Below are positions 24,710 to 35,583 of a stretch of 64,000 bases of DNA, in pieces. Within the stretch, counting starts at the first letter, position 1; each line of letters begins with the position of its first letter. Made by a program: the position numbers and the translations under genes. Below the pieces are notes generated by a model. It worked only from the letters and a program-made list of their open reading frames with translations. It was not told the origin of the DNA and ran no database searches. The stretch is from Linanthus parryae (lineage: Eukaryota > Streptophyta > Magnoliopsida > Ericales > Polemoniaceae). The stretch spans positions 9,930,501 to 9,994,500 of the forward strand of contig JALGPY010000008.1 of NCBI GenBank assembly GCA_023055425.1, read 5' to 3'.

Positions 24710-25162
24710 TAAGGGTGAGTTTGGCAATGCTTCTGCTCCCCAGCACAACTGCGTTCCGACAGCAGAAGCAGTTTTAGCGTGTTTGGTAAAAATAAAATTT
24801 CTGTTTTTTCGGACAGTTTCTGATGTCCCACAGCAATTTTCAGGAAGCAAGGGGGAAAATGCTTTTCCAGAAAGTGCTTTTGATTAATTTATCTACAACC
24901 GATTTTGATTTTACAATTTTTTAAAATATCAATAGTTATCTTTCTCGAAATGACATGTGTCATATATTTTTGTCATTTTATCCTCTCACAGCAACTTCAC
25001 AGTTGATTTTACCAAACACAAAATTACTATATCAATATTTTATAGCAGCTTTTACGTAATATTTGTCAAACAACATTTTATCAAGAACTCACAGCAACTT
25101 TCTACTGTGTTTTCACACAGCAGCTTTCTACCACCGCCACAGCATTTCCAAACTAGCCATAA
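24710..25162. mobile_element. PIF/Tourist-like MITE, copy 2
   Basis: Element 24713-25159 (447 bp) flanked by TAA. Ends GGGTGAGTTTGGCAATGCT and (right end reverse complemented) TGGCTAGTTTGGAAATGCT are inverted. Related to copy 1 at 14234. Confidence 0.75.
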
Positions 25163-25196
25163 GACTCTAAAGATAATTGACATCAGAAAATGATGT

Positions 25197-25310
25197 TAAG
25201 ATAGTAGCTCAAGTGATAAAGCAGCGGAAGCCCCTATATGAAGTCTCGAGTTCAAACCCGACTGACGACAAAATAATTTCTCAGAAAACAGTAAAAGAAA
25301 AAAAACGAAG
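25197..25310 (+). mobile_element. tRNA-derived SINE-like fragment
   Basis: Pol III box A-like TAGCTCAAGTGATAAAGC and box B-like GAGTTCAAACCCG are spaced about 33 bp apart, followed by an A-rich tail (AAAAGAAAAAAAACG). The cloverleaf arms do not pair as a functional tRNA. No target duplication defined. Confidence 0.45.
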
Positions 25311-25401
25311 TTTAAAAATCGAATGACGTGGTTTGATAAGCTAGTAGCAACACCAAACTACTTTGCATTACTTAAATGCGTTTACTTGTCACCATATTAT
25401 T

Positions 25402-26733
25402 TCTGGTAAAGACATTTTCACCCCTTAAGTTTGACATAAAGACACTTTGACCTCCTCTAGTTTACACTTTCCCCTCTTCAAATTGCCTAACTTCATAATC
25501 TAATTATGTCATTCCATGTTGTAAGAGAGTAAATTTGTCCGCAAAGCTACTATCAGTGGCACACTCCCACCCAAAACTAACCACATCACAGTTAAGGAGT
25601 ATGGGAGGGTTTGGTGTGAATTTTTTGGTGAATATTAATCTAAAATTAACCTTTTTGCTTTTTGGATTTTTTATAGAGGTTTGGTATGAACTTTTTTGAG
25701 TACATTTTGGATTTTGGATTTTCTAGTTGTAGTGTTGTAGATAGTGCTTTGCAGGCAGACAGATCACAGTCACGTGGCAATCATCTAGCACACCTAGTTG
25801 TGCTTCACACACATTGGATCACCACCCGCGCTGATCCACGTGGGGGCTGCGAGACAAGACCCTCGTGTATCACCACATGGGACTTGTAGGGACTTAGTGG
25901 TTTGGAGGCTAGAGTAAGTTCCGTCGCGCGCGAGCGAAAACCAAGTCCGCGCGCGACTTTTAGTAACTGCGTTGAGAGATTTATGGCCACGAGCTCCATA
26001 AACCCGGTCAACCTCATAACCCGGTATACTCGGACGAAGTACGTAACAGTCCCTATATATGCGGACGAACGTGCCGTTGTGGTTAAGGTAATTAAGCCGC
26101 CATTAATGGGCACTATATATAGTATCGTTAATCATTCCTTACATAACACTAATCACCTGAACTACGCGGAAGCTCTGCCAAAACTATGTCTCTCTCTCAT
26201 ACAGTTGCTATCGTCTTACTCTCTCCCTACTCACTACCCTATACCTCATGTATTTCTTGTTCTCTGTTCTTGGTGTACGTTGAATCTTCCTCAAAAGGAT
26301 TCTCCTGTACACAAGTGTAAAATAGGTGGAAGAAAAAAGTTGGGTCTGAGTGGATTTTTTGTGTCTTTTTTCCTCATATCAGGAAAATGACAATAATGTC
26401 ATCACTAAACAACAAAGTTGTCACATCACTAAATATACAAAAATGTATGATGATAACTTTCACTAAACAACAAACTATCACATCACTGACTTTTAACAGC
26501 ACCGACTTTTTCTACTAAACTCAGACATCTTTTTTCTTGAGTTTTTGTGTCACATATTTTTTTCACACCATCTTAAAAGACAACTTAAAATCCAAAAAAT
26601 CCGCACCAAACCCACCCTATATATGTCCTAAAATTTGGCACATGGATGAAAGTATCATTTTCACTGAAGGTAGAGGTGAAAGTGTCTTTTCATTAAAATT
26701 GAGGGGTAAAAGTGTCTCTTACCATATTATAAC
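25402..26733. mobile_element. Mutator-like MITE (copy B), interrupted by a nested element
   Basis: Outer parts 25402-25602 and 26618-26733 are homologous to the copy at 3242-3570: both ends carry repeated GACACTTTCACCCC-like blocks in inverse orientation. The centre is broken by a 1015 bp insertion. Removing it restores alignment with copy A around GATGTCAC...ATGTACTGAAATTTG. Confidence 0.65.
25600..26620. mobile_element. Nested inverted-repeat element with promoter-like cargo
   Basis: Element 25603-26617 flanked by TAT. Left end GGGAGGGTTTGGTGTGAATT and right end (reverse complement) GGGTGGGTTTGGTGCGGATT are inverted repeats. The middle (about 25745-26330) is clearly more GC-rich than the arms, has two CACGTGG boxes (25771 and 25837), two TATATA boxes (about 26056 and 26109) and a CT-rich stretch after them. 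No transposase frame; the 162-codon open frame at 25902-26390 has no recognised motif. The cargo could be a captured host promoter or an old solo LTR. Confidence 0.55.
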
Positions 26734-27148
26734 TCCTTTGCAAAATGGCATGACCTCATGTAGATCCGATCCGTATTCCAACAATTATCTCCGCCCATTT
26801 CAGGAGACGAGTTGAGTGTTAGTTAGGGACGTGTAAAACACGCGAAGGCATGGGCGTGGAAGTGTGAGCGCGTAGAGAAGACAAGATAGAGCCTTCGGGG
26901 AAAGAAAGGGGACACGTGAGTTACCTTTAGAAAAGGTACCCGCAAAACGTGTCCGCGTCGTTTCAGTTTTCAACTACTGAAAGGCAACTTATGAACCCAC
27001 CCACTTGTTCCTTAGTAACCTCCTCCCATGGGTTTCAGTTAAATACATTCAAACCCCCTTGCTGTTTGGAATAACTACAGTCAATACCCCTGAAACTAAT
27101 CTGGTTGACAGAAGTCAATGAACTCTTCTTCTCCCTCCTTTCCGTAGA
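26734..27148. other. Intergenic stretch
   Basis: No gene or element recognised. Confidence 0.4.
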
Positions 27149-27647
27149 TCTACAACTAGAGCTGCACTTCACGTCGGTTAACCGGCCGGTTACGATTAAA
27201 AACGACCCGGAATAACCCAATTAACATGACTGGGAATCGAACCGAAGTGTATGGAATCGCATCCGGAACCGACCAGCGAACCATATAAGGTTGGTCTCGG
27301 TTCGGTCAGGCATAAATAGTAATCGGGCCGGAACTAGAACTGAATCGAGTTCGCAAGAACCGGAATCGGAACCGGAACTAGCCGGTTTAACCGAGTTTTT
27401 TCAAATTAATTTTATGTTTTTTAATACTACAAAACTAAAGAAACCAAAATTAAATAAAAAACTGCCCAGAACCGAATCGATGTACCGGTTCCGGTCTCAC
27501 AGTACCGATTTGGTTAGATATATGGAAGAAATACCAGTTTTGGTTAACCGAACCGAATTGGACAATCTCTCGGTTAACCGAACCGAGAACCGGTCGATTA
27601 TGAAAAAACCAGTTCAAGTTAGTCGAACATGCAACTCTATCTACAAA
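27149..27647. mobile_element. hAT-like MITE with 8 bp target duplication
   Basis: Element 27157-27639 (483 bp) flanked by TCTACAAC and TCTACAAA (7 of 8). Termini TAGAGCTGCAC and ATGCAACTCTA are inverted repeats. Subterminal regions are dense in CGGTTAACCG and CCGGAAC motifs. The 120-codon plus-strand open frame inside has no transposase features. Confidence 0.8.
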
Positions 27648-28884
27648 AGATAAAACCCCCATATTCACCCAACAAAGAAGTACGCCAAAGCAACACGACC
27701 ACCTACTATTTTAATATGTGTTTGCTCTTAGAGTAAGTAAAAGATGTGGCTTGCTCTAAAACACACAACATCATTGCAAAATAGAATGGTTAACAGGCAA
27801 AAAATAGTGAATTTCTTACATGTTTCGATATGTAGTATGATGTACGAATTACAATATTGCATCAAATTTTATCTCTGAACATAGGGTTGAGAGCATGGTC
27901 AAATAAGTAGACCAAAATCACCAAGTATATACATCCTTAGTTGTCTATTGACAATGAGTTTTTTTGTATATCCCTTCAGCCCTAATATTTTGGTCTCCTT
28001 TTGAGATTCATTTTTAAAGGATATATGATCATTACATTTCATTAGTTTCATCAAATCATTTAGTTGAGTACTCTTAAGTTTTTTTTTTCTTCCTGTTATT
28101 CTTATTTATTGTGAGGAGAAATTGAAAAACTAGTACTATATTATGAATCACAAATAAGGAAATGTACAATTCTTTTGGAACAGACCAAATAGAGAAGGGG
28201 ACTCAATATGTGTGTGTGTTCATGAAGGGTTAGCACTGTTGTTATGCCAAACAGCAGGGCAGTAGTTTGTATATAACTCTTTACTTTTAAGGGGGTGCTA
28301 TTGTAATTAATCCCTACAACAATTCATATTATCAGAGTCAGCACTGGGTCAAAACGACTGAAATTAACAAGGAGCAGTCCCAAACTCGGTGCTAACAACG
28401 GCTCTGACACGGTTTTTCAATCGCCTTCATGAGGGGCTGCACACGGGCTATGACTCTTTGTTGACTCACTGAACTCAGATCCCTCTCTCAATCTCATGGG
28501 CTTTTCTTATTTTGCATCTTTGCAGAAGTATTATTTTTTGTCAGTCAACTCATTGACATCTCAAATTACTGGAAGCATTTTAGTTGGGAGGTGATAAACT
28601 TGCACCAAAGACTTTTATGAGTAGTTGAAAGGGTCTCCATCTCCCAACTTGCTTTGAGTTGCAAAAAAGAATCACACTTGGATAGTTTTGGAGCCACTTA
28701 TATGAGGGAGATTCCGTCGGAATGGTCCTCAATAAGGTGTGTAGTTAGTGGCGGAGCTAGAATTTAGTAACAGCCGGAACAAACAAAATGTAATGTAAAG
28801 TCAATGATAGGGTCTAGTGTGTTCGGGTACAAAATCAGCCAGGGAGCAAGGTCTTTGAGTGCTTAAAATTAAGGCATAAAATTA
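27648..28884. other. Intergenic stretch
   Basis: A/T-rich, no gene recognised. A short TGTGTGTGTG run is at about 28210. Confidence 0.4.
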
Positions 28885-28975
28885 CAAATGAATGCTAGCT
28901 CAGTGGTAGAGCATTTAAAACCCATGCATGATGAGCTACAGGGTTCTGACCCGGCTACAAAAATATATATCTCAA
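28885..28975 (+). mobile_element. tRNA-like SINE head
   Basis: GCTAGCTCAGTGGTAGAGCA is an excellent pol III box A, and GGGTTCTGACCCGGC about 36 bp downstream a box B-like motif, as in tRNA-derived SINEs. Acceptor-stem pairing is absent, so not a functional tRNA gene. An A/T-rich tail follows. Confidence 0.5.
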
Positions 28976-29238
28976 AAGTATGAGAGTATGAAATTAATTA
29001 AAGTATACTACTACTGGTATAAAATATTCAAAATTAGATGTGCTATTTATGAAAACTCGGAGAGCAAGTATCACCCCTGGTCCTTGAGTACCTTTACACT
29101 GGACTGGTCTTTGAGTACCTTTGCCCCTCAGTATATCCAACATAGAACACAGTCGGTGATAAAGGGCTTATTCTTTATTTACTTGACATTTGTTTCCCTT
29201 TATTGTTTGATCACTTGACAATGAACAATATATCTATG

Positions 29239-29840
29239 AATAATGTTACGTGGACATAATTTTAGACATAAATGTAAACATAATTTTATGATATAGTAAA
29301 ATCAGAACCGACTATGAAAATGCTAAACTCTTAGGAAATCTTGACACCTAATGAAATTACTAAGACTGAAAATTATGTCTAAATTATATCAGTTTAGAAT
29401 TATTCTATATCTATAGAGAGGATTGTTCTCTGTCTGTAGGTTGAAAATGCATTGCATAATGCAGACTTGCAGGAGATCATGCTAATTTATCAAAGCACCA
29501 CATGATTGTTACCAAAACAGTGGAAGATTTCCTCTATTCATGGGTGAGATGCTCAATGTAGTAACAGTGCATTCAGTTGAGGCAACGTTTCTCGTTTTGA
29601 ATATAGCATGAAAGAAGACATGTATATATAAAGAGTAATGCTATATGGACATAATTTTAGACATGAATATGGACATAATTTCTAAATGTAGTAAAATCAA
29701 TCTTTATCGTGGAAATACTGAAGTCTGGCTGGAGAATTTTCTAGAATGTGACAGCTGTGTACCATTATAGTTATGTTCCTTTATGTTTATCCTAAAAAAA
29801 AAAAAAAAAACTAAAAATAGAAATTATGTCTAACAGGGAA
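29239..29840. repeat. Two related copies of a short A/T-rich repeat
   Basis: Copies at about 29239-29400 and 29634-29840 share GTGGACATAATTTTAGACAT-like starts, TAGTAAAATCA in the middle and AAAATTATGTCTAA or AAATTATGTCTAAC ends; the end is the inverse of the start, so each is an imperfect foldback. The second has an A-rich run near its right end. Confidence 0.55.
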
Positions 29841-30076
29841 GTCATGAAGACCTAGAAGTACAATGAATGAAAGCCCTGTATTCCAAATTGAATAGAAAGA
29901 CCACAAAATTCTACAAAATCAAACCCATAGTGAGAACACAAACGATGCGATTATACTAAAACAACAAATAATATATCGATTGTGGCTAGAGGGAAAAGCT
30001 ATCACATCCATATACATTATTGTTAAGTCGGCATAGATAAGGATACACAACTAACCAAGTTCTATGGGACTAAGGA

Positions 30077-30412
30077 ATGTACAAGGGAAAAACGACACTT
30101 TCACCCCTCCATATTTGACATAAAGATACTTTCACCCTTTTAGTTTCAGAAAAGACAATTTCTTTTCTTTAATGTGTCAAATTTCAGGACAGTTATTCCA
30201 TTGATTATGTTATTCTATACCCTAATAAAGTATATTTGTACCAAAACTACTATAATTGACAGACCCGACATCCACTCTAACGGTGTCTCAATCAGAAACT
30301 GCAGGTGTCTTGAAATTTGACCCATTGAGGGAGTAAAAGTGTAATTTCCCAAACTGAAAGGGTGAAGGTGTCTGTCTTTCCATCAAACTTGAGGGGGCGA
30401 AAGTGTTATATA
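30077..30412. mobile_element. Mutator-like MITE (copy C)
   Basis: About 335 bp, homologous in order to the copies at 3242 and 25402: left ACACTTTCACCCCTCC, a GATACTTTCACCC block, an internal segment with GTGTCTCAATCAG, and right CTTGAGGGGGCGAAAGTG. Right terminus is decayed; no target duplication found. Confidence 0.6.
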
Positions 30413-30517
30413 GAGGATATGAAGAAGATTTTTTTTTTTTTTTTTAAGGAATGAAGAAGATATTAGTAGGACAGACAACCATTCCCTTATTCATTCGAAT
30501 CACAATAATTAACTAGA

Positions 30518-30692
30518 AAATGCTAAACGTCACCCTTTTTACTTCACCCTTCAAGTTCACCTTTTATGTGGATGTTTTTTATTGGTGTTGTGGTTTTAGA
30601 AATATCTTAAAATATAGTTACCACAATCATATCTTGACACTTAGGAGGTGAACTTGAAGGGCGAAGAAAAAAGGGTGAAGCATAGCAACCCT
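30518..30692. mobile_element. Small foldback MITE
   Basis: AAATGCTAAACGTCACCCTT at the left pairs with AAGGGTGAAGCATAGCAACC at the right; inside, CTTCAAGTTCACCT pairs with AGGTGAACTTGAAG. About 175 bp. A decayed relative is at 54208-54420. Confidence 0.6.
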
Positions 30693-31864
30693 CTAATTAA
30701 GCGGCCATTAATTCGGAGATCTGTTCAAGTATAATGTTCACTAAAAAATGCAAATTTTGTTAGTTAGATTCAATTTTATTTTCTTACATATGTGACTCTC
30801 CTATCACATGATAATGTGATGTAACAAGTGCCAAAGTGGAAAATATGCTCATGGCGCATAGAGACCAGAGATACTGGGACGTCAAATCTCGCGTCACTAA
30901 GGGTAGATTTGGTTTTCTAAGACTAACAGTATTAGTTGGGGATTGACTAAATATAATTCATGTATTAATTAATATTGTATTTGGTTGTTCTGAACTAATT
31001 TTTTTTATCGAAATTCTGGACTAATTTTAATACCTGATTAATAGTAAAAATATGGTGTTTGATACTACCCAAATTAGTCTCCTCGCATTAAGTTATTAGC
31101 TGGATTTGACTATTTGTACCTTAATATTGTATGAACTTTCTGTTAATGTATTAAATTCTGAGTAATAAAATATCTTTCCTTCAAGAACTTTATGTTCAAT
31201 TTTTGTTCAATTTTTTATCCCTGTAACACAACTCGTCACTATATTTCATCTGCAACCAACTTAGCTCGGTGCTTCATCTAAGGCTCTAATTAGTCATCCT
31301 TGAGACGGATTTAGCAATTGCAAGTTTGCAACAAGGTTGCTTCAAGCAACAATGGAGGCTGAAGTCGAAGAGATGCGAGAGAGCATCATCTCGGAGAACG
31401 AACTTGTGTTGAGAAGATGCACCGCATAAATGGAAAGTGTTGAGAATATCCGGATAAATCACATCACGCGTGTGAAGGTGTGTTTAGCTGGAATTCCCCC
31501 AAAAGCCCGTTTGGGCTGATAATGTTCTGGATTGTAATAATTTGGGCCAAGAGCCCTTTCATGCAATAAATGAAGGTTTCTCAAAAAAAGAAAATAGAAC
31601 TCCACACGATGATCTTCAATTTCTGGGCTTCACAGTCCAATAAAGCCCAATGTCTGTTGAAATAGTCCCAATATATATACATATGTGTGTGTCGTGCGCA
31701 AACAAAAACCGTTGCAAAAGCGCTTCTGCCTCTCTACATATGTTTTGAGGTACTATCTTGGAAGAACAAGGGTGTTTGCAGCTTTGGACCCTTTGAAAGG
31801 TAGAAAGACTAATTTTAAACATTGCAACAAAAGTTTGAACAAAACAGCCCACTCATTGGCCCAA
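30693..31864. other. Intergenic stretch
   Basis: No gene recognised. Around 31310-31450 is a more balanced-composition piece with short open frames (starting ATGGAGGCTGAAGTCGAAG) but no recognisable domain. Confidence 0.35.
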
Positions 31865-32260
31865 TGATACGGATGATCCGTATTACTATAATCATGGATA
31901 TTAATTATTTAGTATTAGTTGTTTATTATTTTATTTAGTTAGCAGTTTATTTAGTTGTTTATTTAATTAGTGAGTAGACCGGGCGAGCTCGTTAGGTCAA
32001 ATGGTCTAGTTAGGGTTAGTTGTTTTTTTTTTCTATTTAAACTCTGTAGTTTTATTATTTTATCAATCAATCAAGAAGAAAAAATTTGAAATTGTGTGTG
32101 GGTTAAAAACCCGTGTGTGTGGAGACTTGATAGTGTCTCGAACGACTATCACGTTAGGTAAACCCTAATACCCAATTGGCTTTGGCGATTAGTGACTCTG
32201 GTTTAGTTCCATGTAATAGGTTACTAATTTAGTTAAATGCTTTGTACGGGATGACATTCC
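31865..32260 (+). other. Promoter-like or LTR-like stretch
   Basis: Starts TGATACGG with an 8 bp-arm palindrome (ATACGGAT-G-ATCCGTAT), and carries a TATTTAAA box at about 32033 followed by a TCAATCAATCAAG leader and a GTGTGTGG run. This arrangement resembles a retrotransposon LTR, but no matching second copy, primer site or 5 bp duplication was found. Confidence 0.25.
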
Positions 32261-32308
32261 TGTTTCAGTTTTTTAGTTTAATAAAATCTGAATTCATCAA
32301 AGAAAATG

Positions 32309-32577
32309 TACTATCTTTGTTCTCTTAATTGTTATCATTTTGACTTCTTTCAATTTCTCGGGTCAGTTTGACCTCGTGATTTCATTAGCAGAATGATGCA
32401 AGTTTCTGATAACTTTTTCATGGTGTTGTAAAGTAATTTTCACTCTAATTTTGCACTACACGACCATGAAAAGATCACTAAAAAATTGTATCGTTTTGCT
32501 ATCCAACTTATTGGATCAAAGTGATATGATTACAGGTGGAAAAGTCAAAACGGGAACAATTGAGATAAACAGTGGTA
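32309..32577. mobile_element. Stowaway-like MITE, copy 3
   Basis: Element 32311-32575 (265 bp) flanked by TA; arms share ATTGTT...TTTTGACTT, and the centre TTTCATGGTGTTGTAAAG aligns with copies at 20.5 and 23.4 kb. More diverged than those. Confidence 0.65.
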
Positions 32578-32614
32578 GTCCTATATTTTGTAGGTTGGGC
32601 CAGAGAGAAAGAAA

Positions 32615-33055
32615 CCATAATTTGAGTCTATAATGATTTTGATTTCTATAACGCTGATTTGTGATGTCAAAAACAGTATTTGATGTGTTAGTTAAATACA
32701 ACTGCTTTCTAGATAGCAACTACTTTTCCAAGTAGCTATTGAGAACTAGAGGATGGTTGCTTTCCGGCCCCTTTTAGAATTAAATCGACAAACTTTTTTA
32801 TCCATAAAAATAAATTAAAATATTACTTATTAAATTTCATTAAAACTCTATAATGTCCGACATAGTCATTTGAACACTAACAACAACTATAAAACAATAA
32901 GTACCACAATACAAAAGTAATGTGTTTTCTACCGCAGGTTATGTACGAAGTTTAACAAATGCTTTTTCAAGAAATTTATACAACAGGTTTCTCACGACAG
33001 TTCTTACACACTAATTTTCTAAAACTCCACGACAATATTCCTAAGCTAGACATTT
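32615..33055. mobile_element. PIF/Tourist-like MITE, copy 3 (degenerate, inverted)
   Basis: Read on the minus strand, the right part follows copy 1 at 14234: GGAATATTGTCGTGGAGTTTTAGAAAA..., TTGTTAAACTTCGTACATAACCTGCGGT. Boundaries are approximate and no target duplication remains. Confidence 0.6.
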
Positions 33056-33902
33056 GTTAAAGAGTTGGAGCATTTTCAAGAGAAGGACTATTCTCTGTGT
33101 CCTTGGACCAAATATGATCCTGGAGCAAAATTTACTCATCCACTTTGTTGCTTGAGCTCCAACGGTGAGAAACAAATTTGCTCCATGGTGAATATTTTAT
33201 TAACATTTAGGTTCTACCATTATACTTATATGTGCAATAATCATCCAAATTATACACACAATATGTATTTAAATAAACATGTGGTTGACCAATTAGGCAC
33301 AATCTTTTTAGGGGGATAAGTTACAAAATTGTAATTAAACAGATCAATACTTAGTTTTAAATAATAAAAAAATAAAGTCCGAAATTAGCTAATTAAGAGT
33401 GTAAATAAAATCTATCTAGTAGCATAATTCACAATTACAAGACCAAACCACCTAAACCCATAACAAACAAATTCTCAACTATTAATTTATAGATAGATGG
33501 AAATAAAAAAATTAAATAAAAAAATATTTAATTTTTGCTTCTCATGAATATTATGTCCTCACTTTGCTCATTCATTTAGATGTTCTAAGCATCTCCAATG
33601 AGACATGTAAATAGCGGTTATCTTTATAATATAAAAGAGATGGTGAAAAACTTGTCTCCAAAGACTCTTTATTCCATTATTTATTATAATAGATAGTTAT
33701 TCCGCTCTATATGTTTAAAGATCAAGAAAATGGATAGCTAAATGTTTTGTGTTAAAATTTCGCTCCTCTATGTGCTCCATCTCTTGGAGGTGTGTTTTTA
33801 GTATTTTTAGTATTTTGAACAATTTTTTGTTCCAAATTGTTGTCTGCACTTGTAATCCTCTTCTATCTATAACTAATGAACCTCTTTTGTAAATATATGC
33901 AG
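33056..33902. other. Intergenic stretch
   Basis: A/T-rich with no gene. A lone AGCATCTCCAATGA at about 33590 matches the terminus of the element at 59772 but no partner end is seen. Confidence 0.35.
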
Positions 33903-34075
33903 CATGCCTATCTGCATTAGTAGTGATGGGGGCTGTGGCTGTCTTATTCGACCATGGTGGTTGTACCGAACCGGCCCAACAATTTGTCAACCCAGCTACC
34001 GCTTTTAGGAAGTTGAAAGACACAGCTCCATGGAGTGTCTCTAATTACGTTCCCTTAGACTGGTGGATGCGATGA
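33903..34075 (+). pseudogene. Coding-like fragment, possible orphan last exon
   Basis: A 57-codon reading frame follows a good acceptor (ATATATGCAG) and ends TGA at 34073-34075. It begins with a hydrophobic stretch (CLSALVVMGAVAVLF) then DHGGCTEPAQ and a Trp/Pro-containing tail ending LDWWMR. Codon use looks protein-like against the A/T-rich surroundings. No upstream exons were found in this window and I do not recognise the family. Confidence 0.3.
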
Positions 34076-34205
34076 CGATAACTCAACAGCCTAATGGGTA
34101 TAAATTTTTTGGTTAGTAACGCTTTCACTCCTTCAGGTTTTACACAAAGACGTTTAGGCGTTGTACTATTTTCTCTGTTATTGACTCAAAGTTTTCTCTA
34201 GCTAT

Positions 34206-34318
34206 GTTTTAGTCATAGTTGTGAATACCGTTCCGGTCCCCGTTCCGTTTTGCTCTTGGGAACGGAACGGTCCCGGATCCGGACGGAACGGCGATCCGAT
34301 CCGGATTTACCGCATTTT

Positions 34319-34361
<43 letters not shown>

Positions 34362-35155
34362 ATATATAAAACACAATATTAGTGATGCCCATAACAACAT
34401 CACAATGCAAATTTCTCTAAAATACTTACTAAGTGGTCACACAAATAAACACAAGTCCAAAAACATTAAACGCAAGTCCAAGAACATTAATTTATTTGTA
34501 ATGTTCCAGGACTTGCGTTTATTTGTGTGACCACTTAGTAACAACATCAAAATACAATATTTTTTCAAAATACTTCAATATTTATTGACATTCTAATCTT
34601 CTTTCACTTAATAGAGTTACATTAAAATAATATTATTTATCTTATGTAAATATGTGGTTTTGAAGTTCTTAAAAAAACATGTGATTTTGATGATGTTAAA
34701 TTTTAAGTTCCATAAAACAACACACAAACACACATATAACTAAATTCATTAGTTGTGTTTATATTTAATATAATATATGATAAATTTGATTCAATAAAAT
34801 GGGTGTGTTTTAATCATTATTTGTCATTTAAACTAAAGTGGGAATATAATAAATAAAACAAACAAAAGAAGTAAACAAACACTTGTCCCAGCGGAAAGCA
34901 GAGTTGGTTGTGACTTGGAGGTTGGCTATTCGATTCTTGGCAGTGACAAGTAATTTTTTTGCAGAGAGATCCGGATCAACCCGGATTTCGGGCGGATCGG
35001 CCCGGATCAGCCGGATCTGGGCGGATCTCACCGGATCGGGCCGGATTTTGACCCGGTACGGTACAACGTGTATTCCGTTCCGTTGTAGTGCCAAAACGGA
35101 ACGTTCCGCCCCGTTCCGGCCGGAACGGAACGGAATTCACAACTATGGTTTTAGT
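34206..35155. mobile_element. hAT-like MITE with perfect 8 bp target duplication
   Basis: Element 34214-35147 (934 bp) flanked by perfect GTTTTAGT copies (34206-34213, 35148-35155). Termini CATAGTTGTGAAT and ATTCACAACTATG are perfect inverted repeats and extend into CCGTTCCG motifs. Inside are a (TA) run at about 34321-34370, a 30 bp-arm hairpin at about 34425-34545 and GC-rich CCGGATC clusters near both ends. No transposase. Confidence 0.9.
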
Positions 35156-35535
35156 GATGCACGCAAAGTCGCATAGGGAGGATGAACTTATGAAAATAGT
35201 CATCTTCAATCAAGGTAAAATCAGAGTTCAAAAGATTCATTTTTGAGGGGAGAATAAATATTTTAGAGTATATATGTTTATAATGATTATATATATACTC
35301 CTTTCTTTGAACAAGGGCTTTTATTTCACTGATTTTTACCTGAACATGGTATTAGGAAATAGCCTACACCAATCTCCATTCACCACTAAAATTTTCCTTT
35401 TTCAGAGAGCTTGTATCGATGGATTTTGTTTGTCAAACTTTTAACGATGTATTCTTGGGTGAATGTTCAAATGTTGTGAAATAAGTATTGTGCCATTGTG
35501 AACACCTTCCAAGTGGTATGACTATATGTTGTATA
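35156..35535. other. Intergenic stretch
   Basis: A/T-rich, no gene recognised. The segment just left of the LINE tail may hold its target duplication but I could not define it. Confidence 0.35.
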
Positions 35536-35583
35536 GTTATTTATTTATTTATTTATTTTTTTTTGATAACCAATTTTTATTAG

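Noticed and set aside
25902..26390. 162-codon gene in the nested element
   Set aside because: No recognised domain; starts in GC-rich cargo and runs into low-complexity sequence; more likely a chance frame.
28891..28960. tRNA gene
   Set aside because: Box A and box B are good but the acceptor stem does not pair and the anticodon arm is not formed; a SINE head is more likely.
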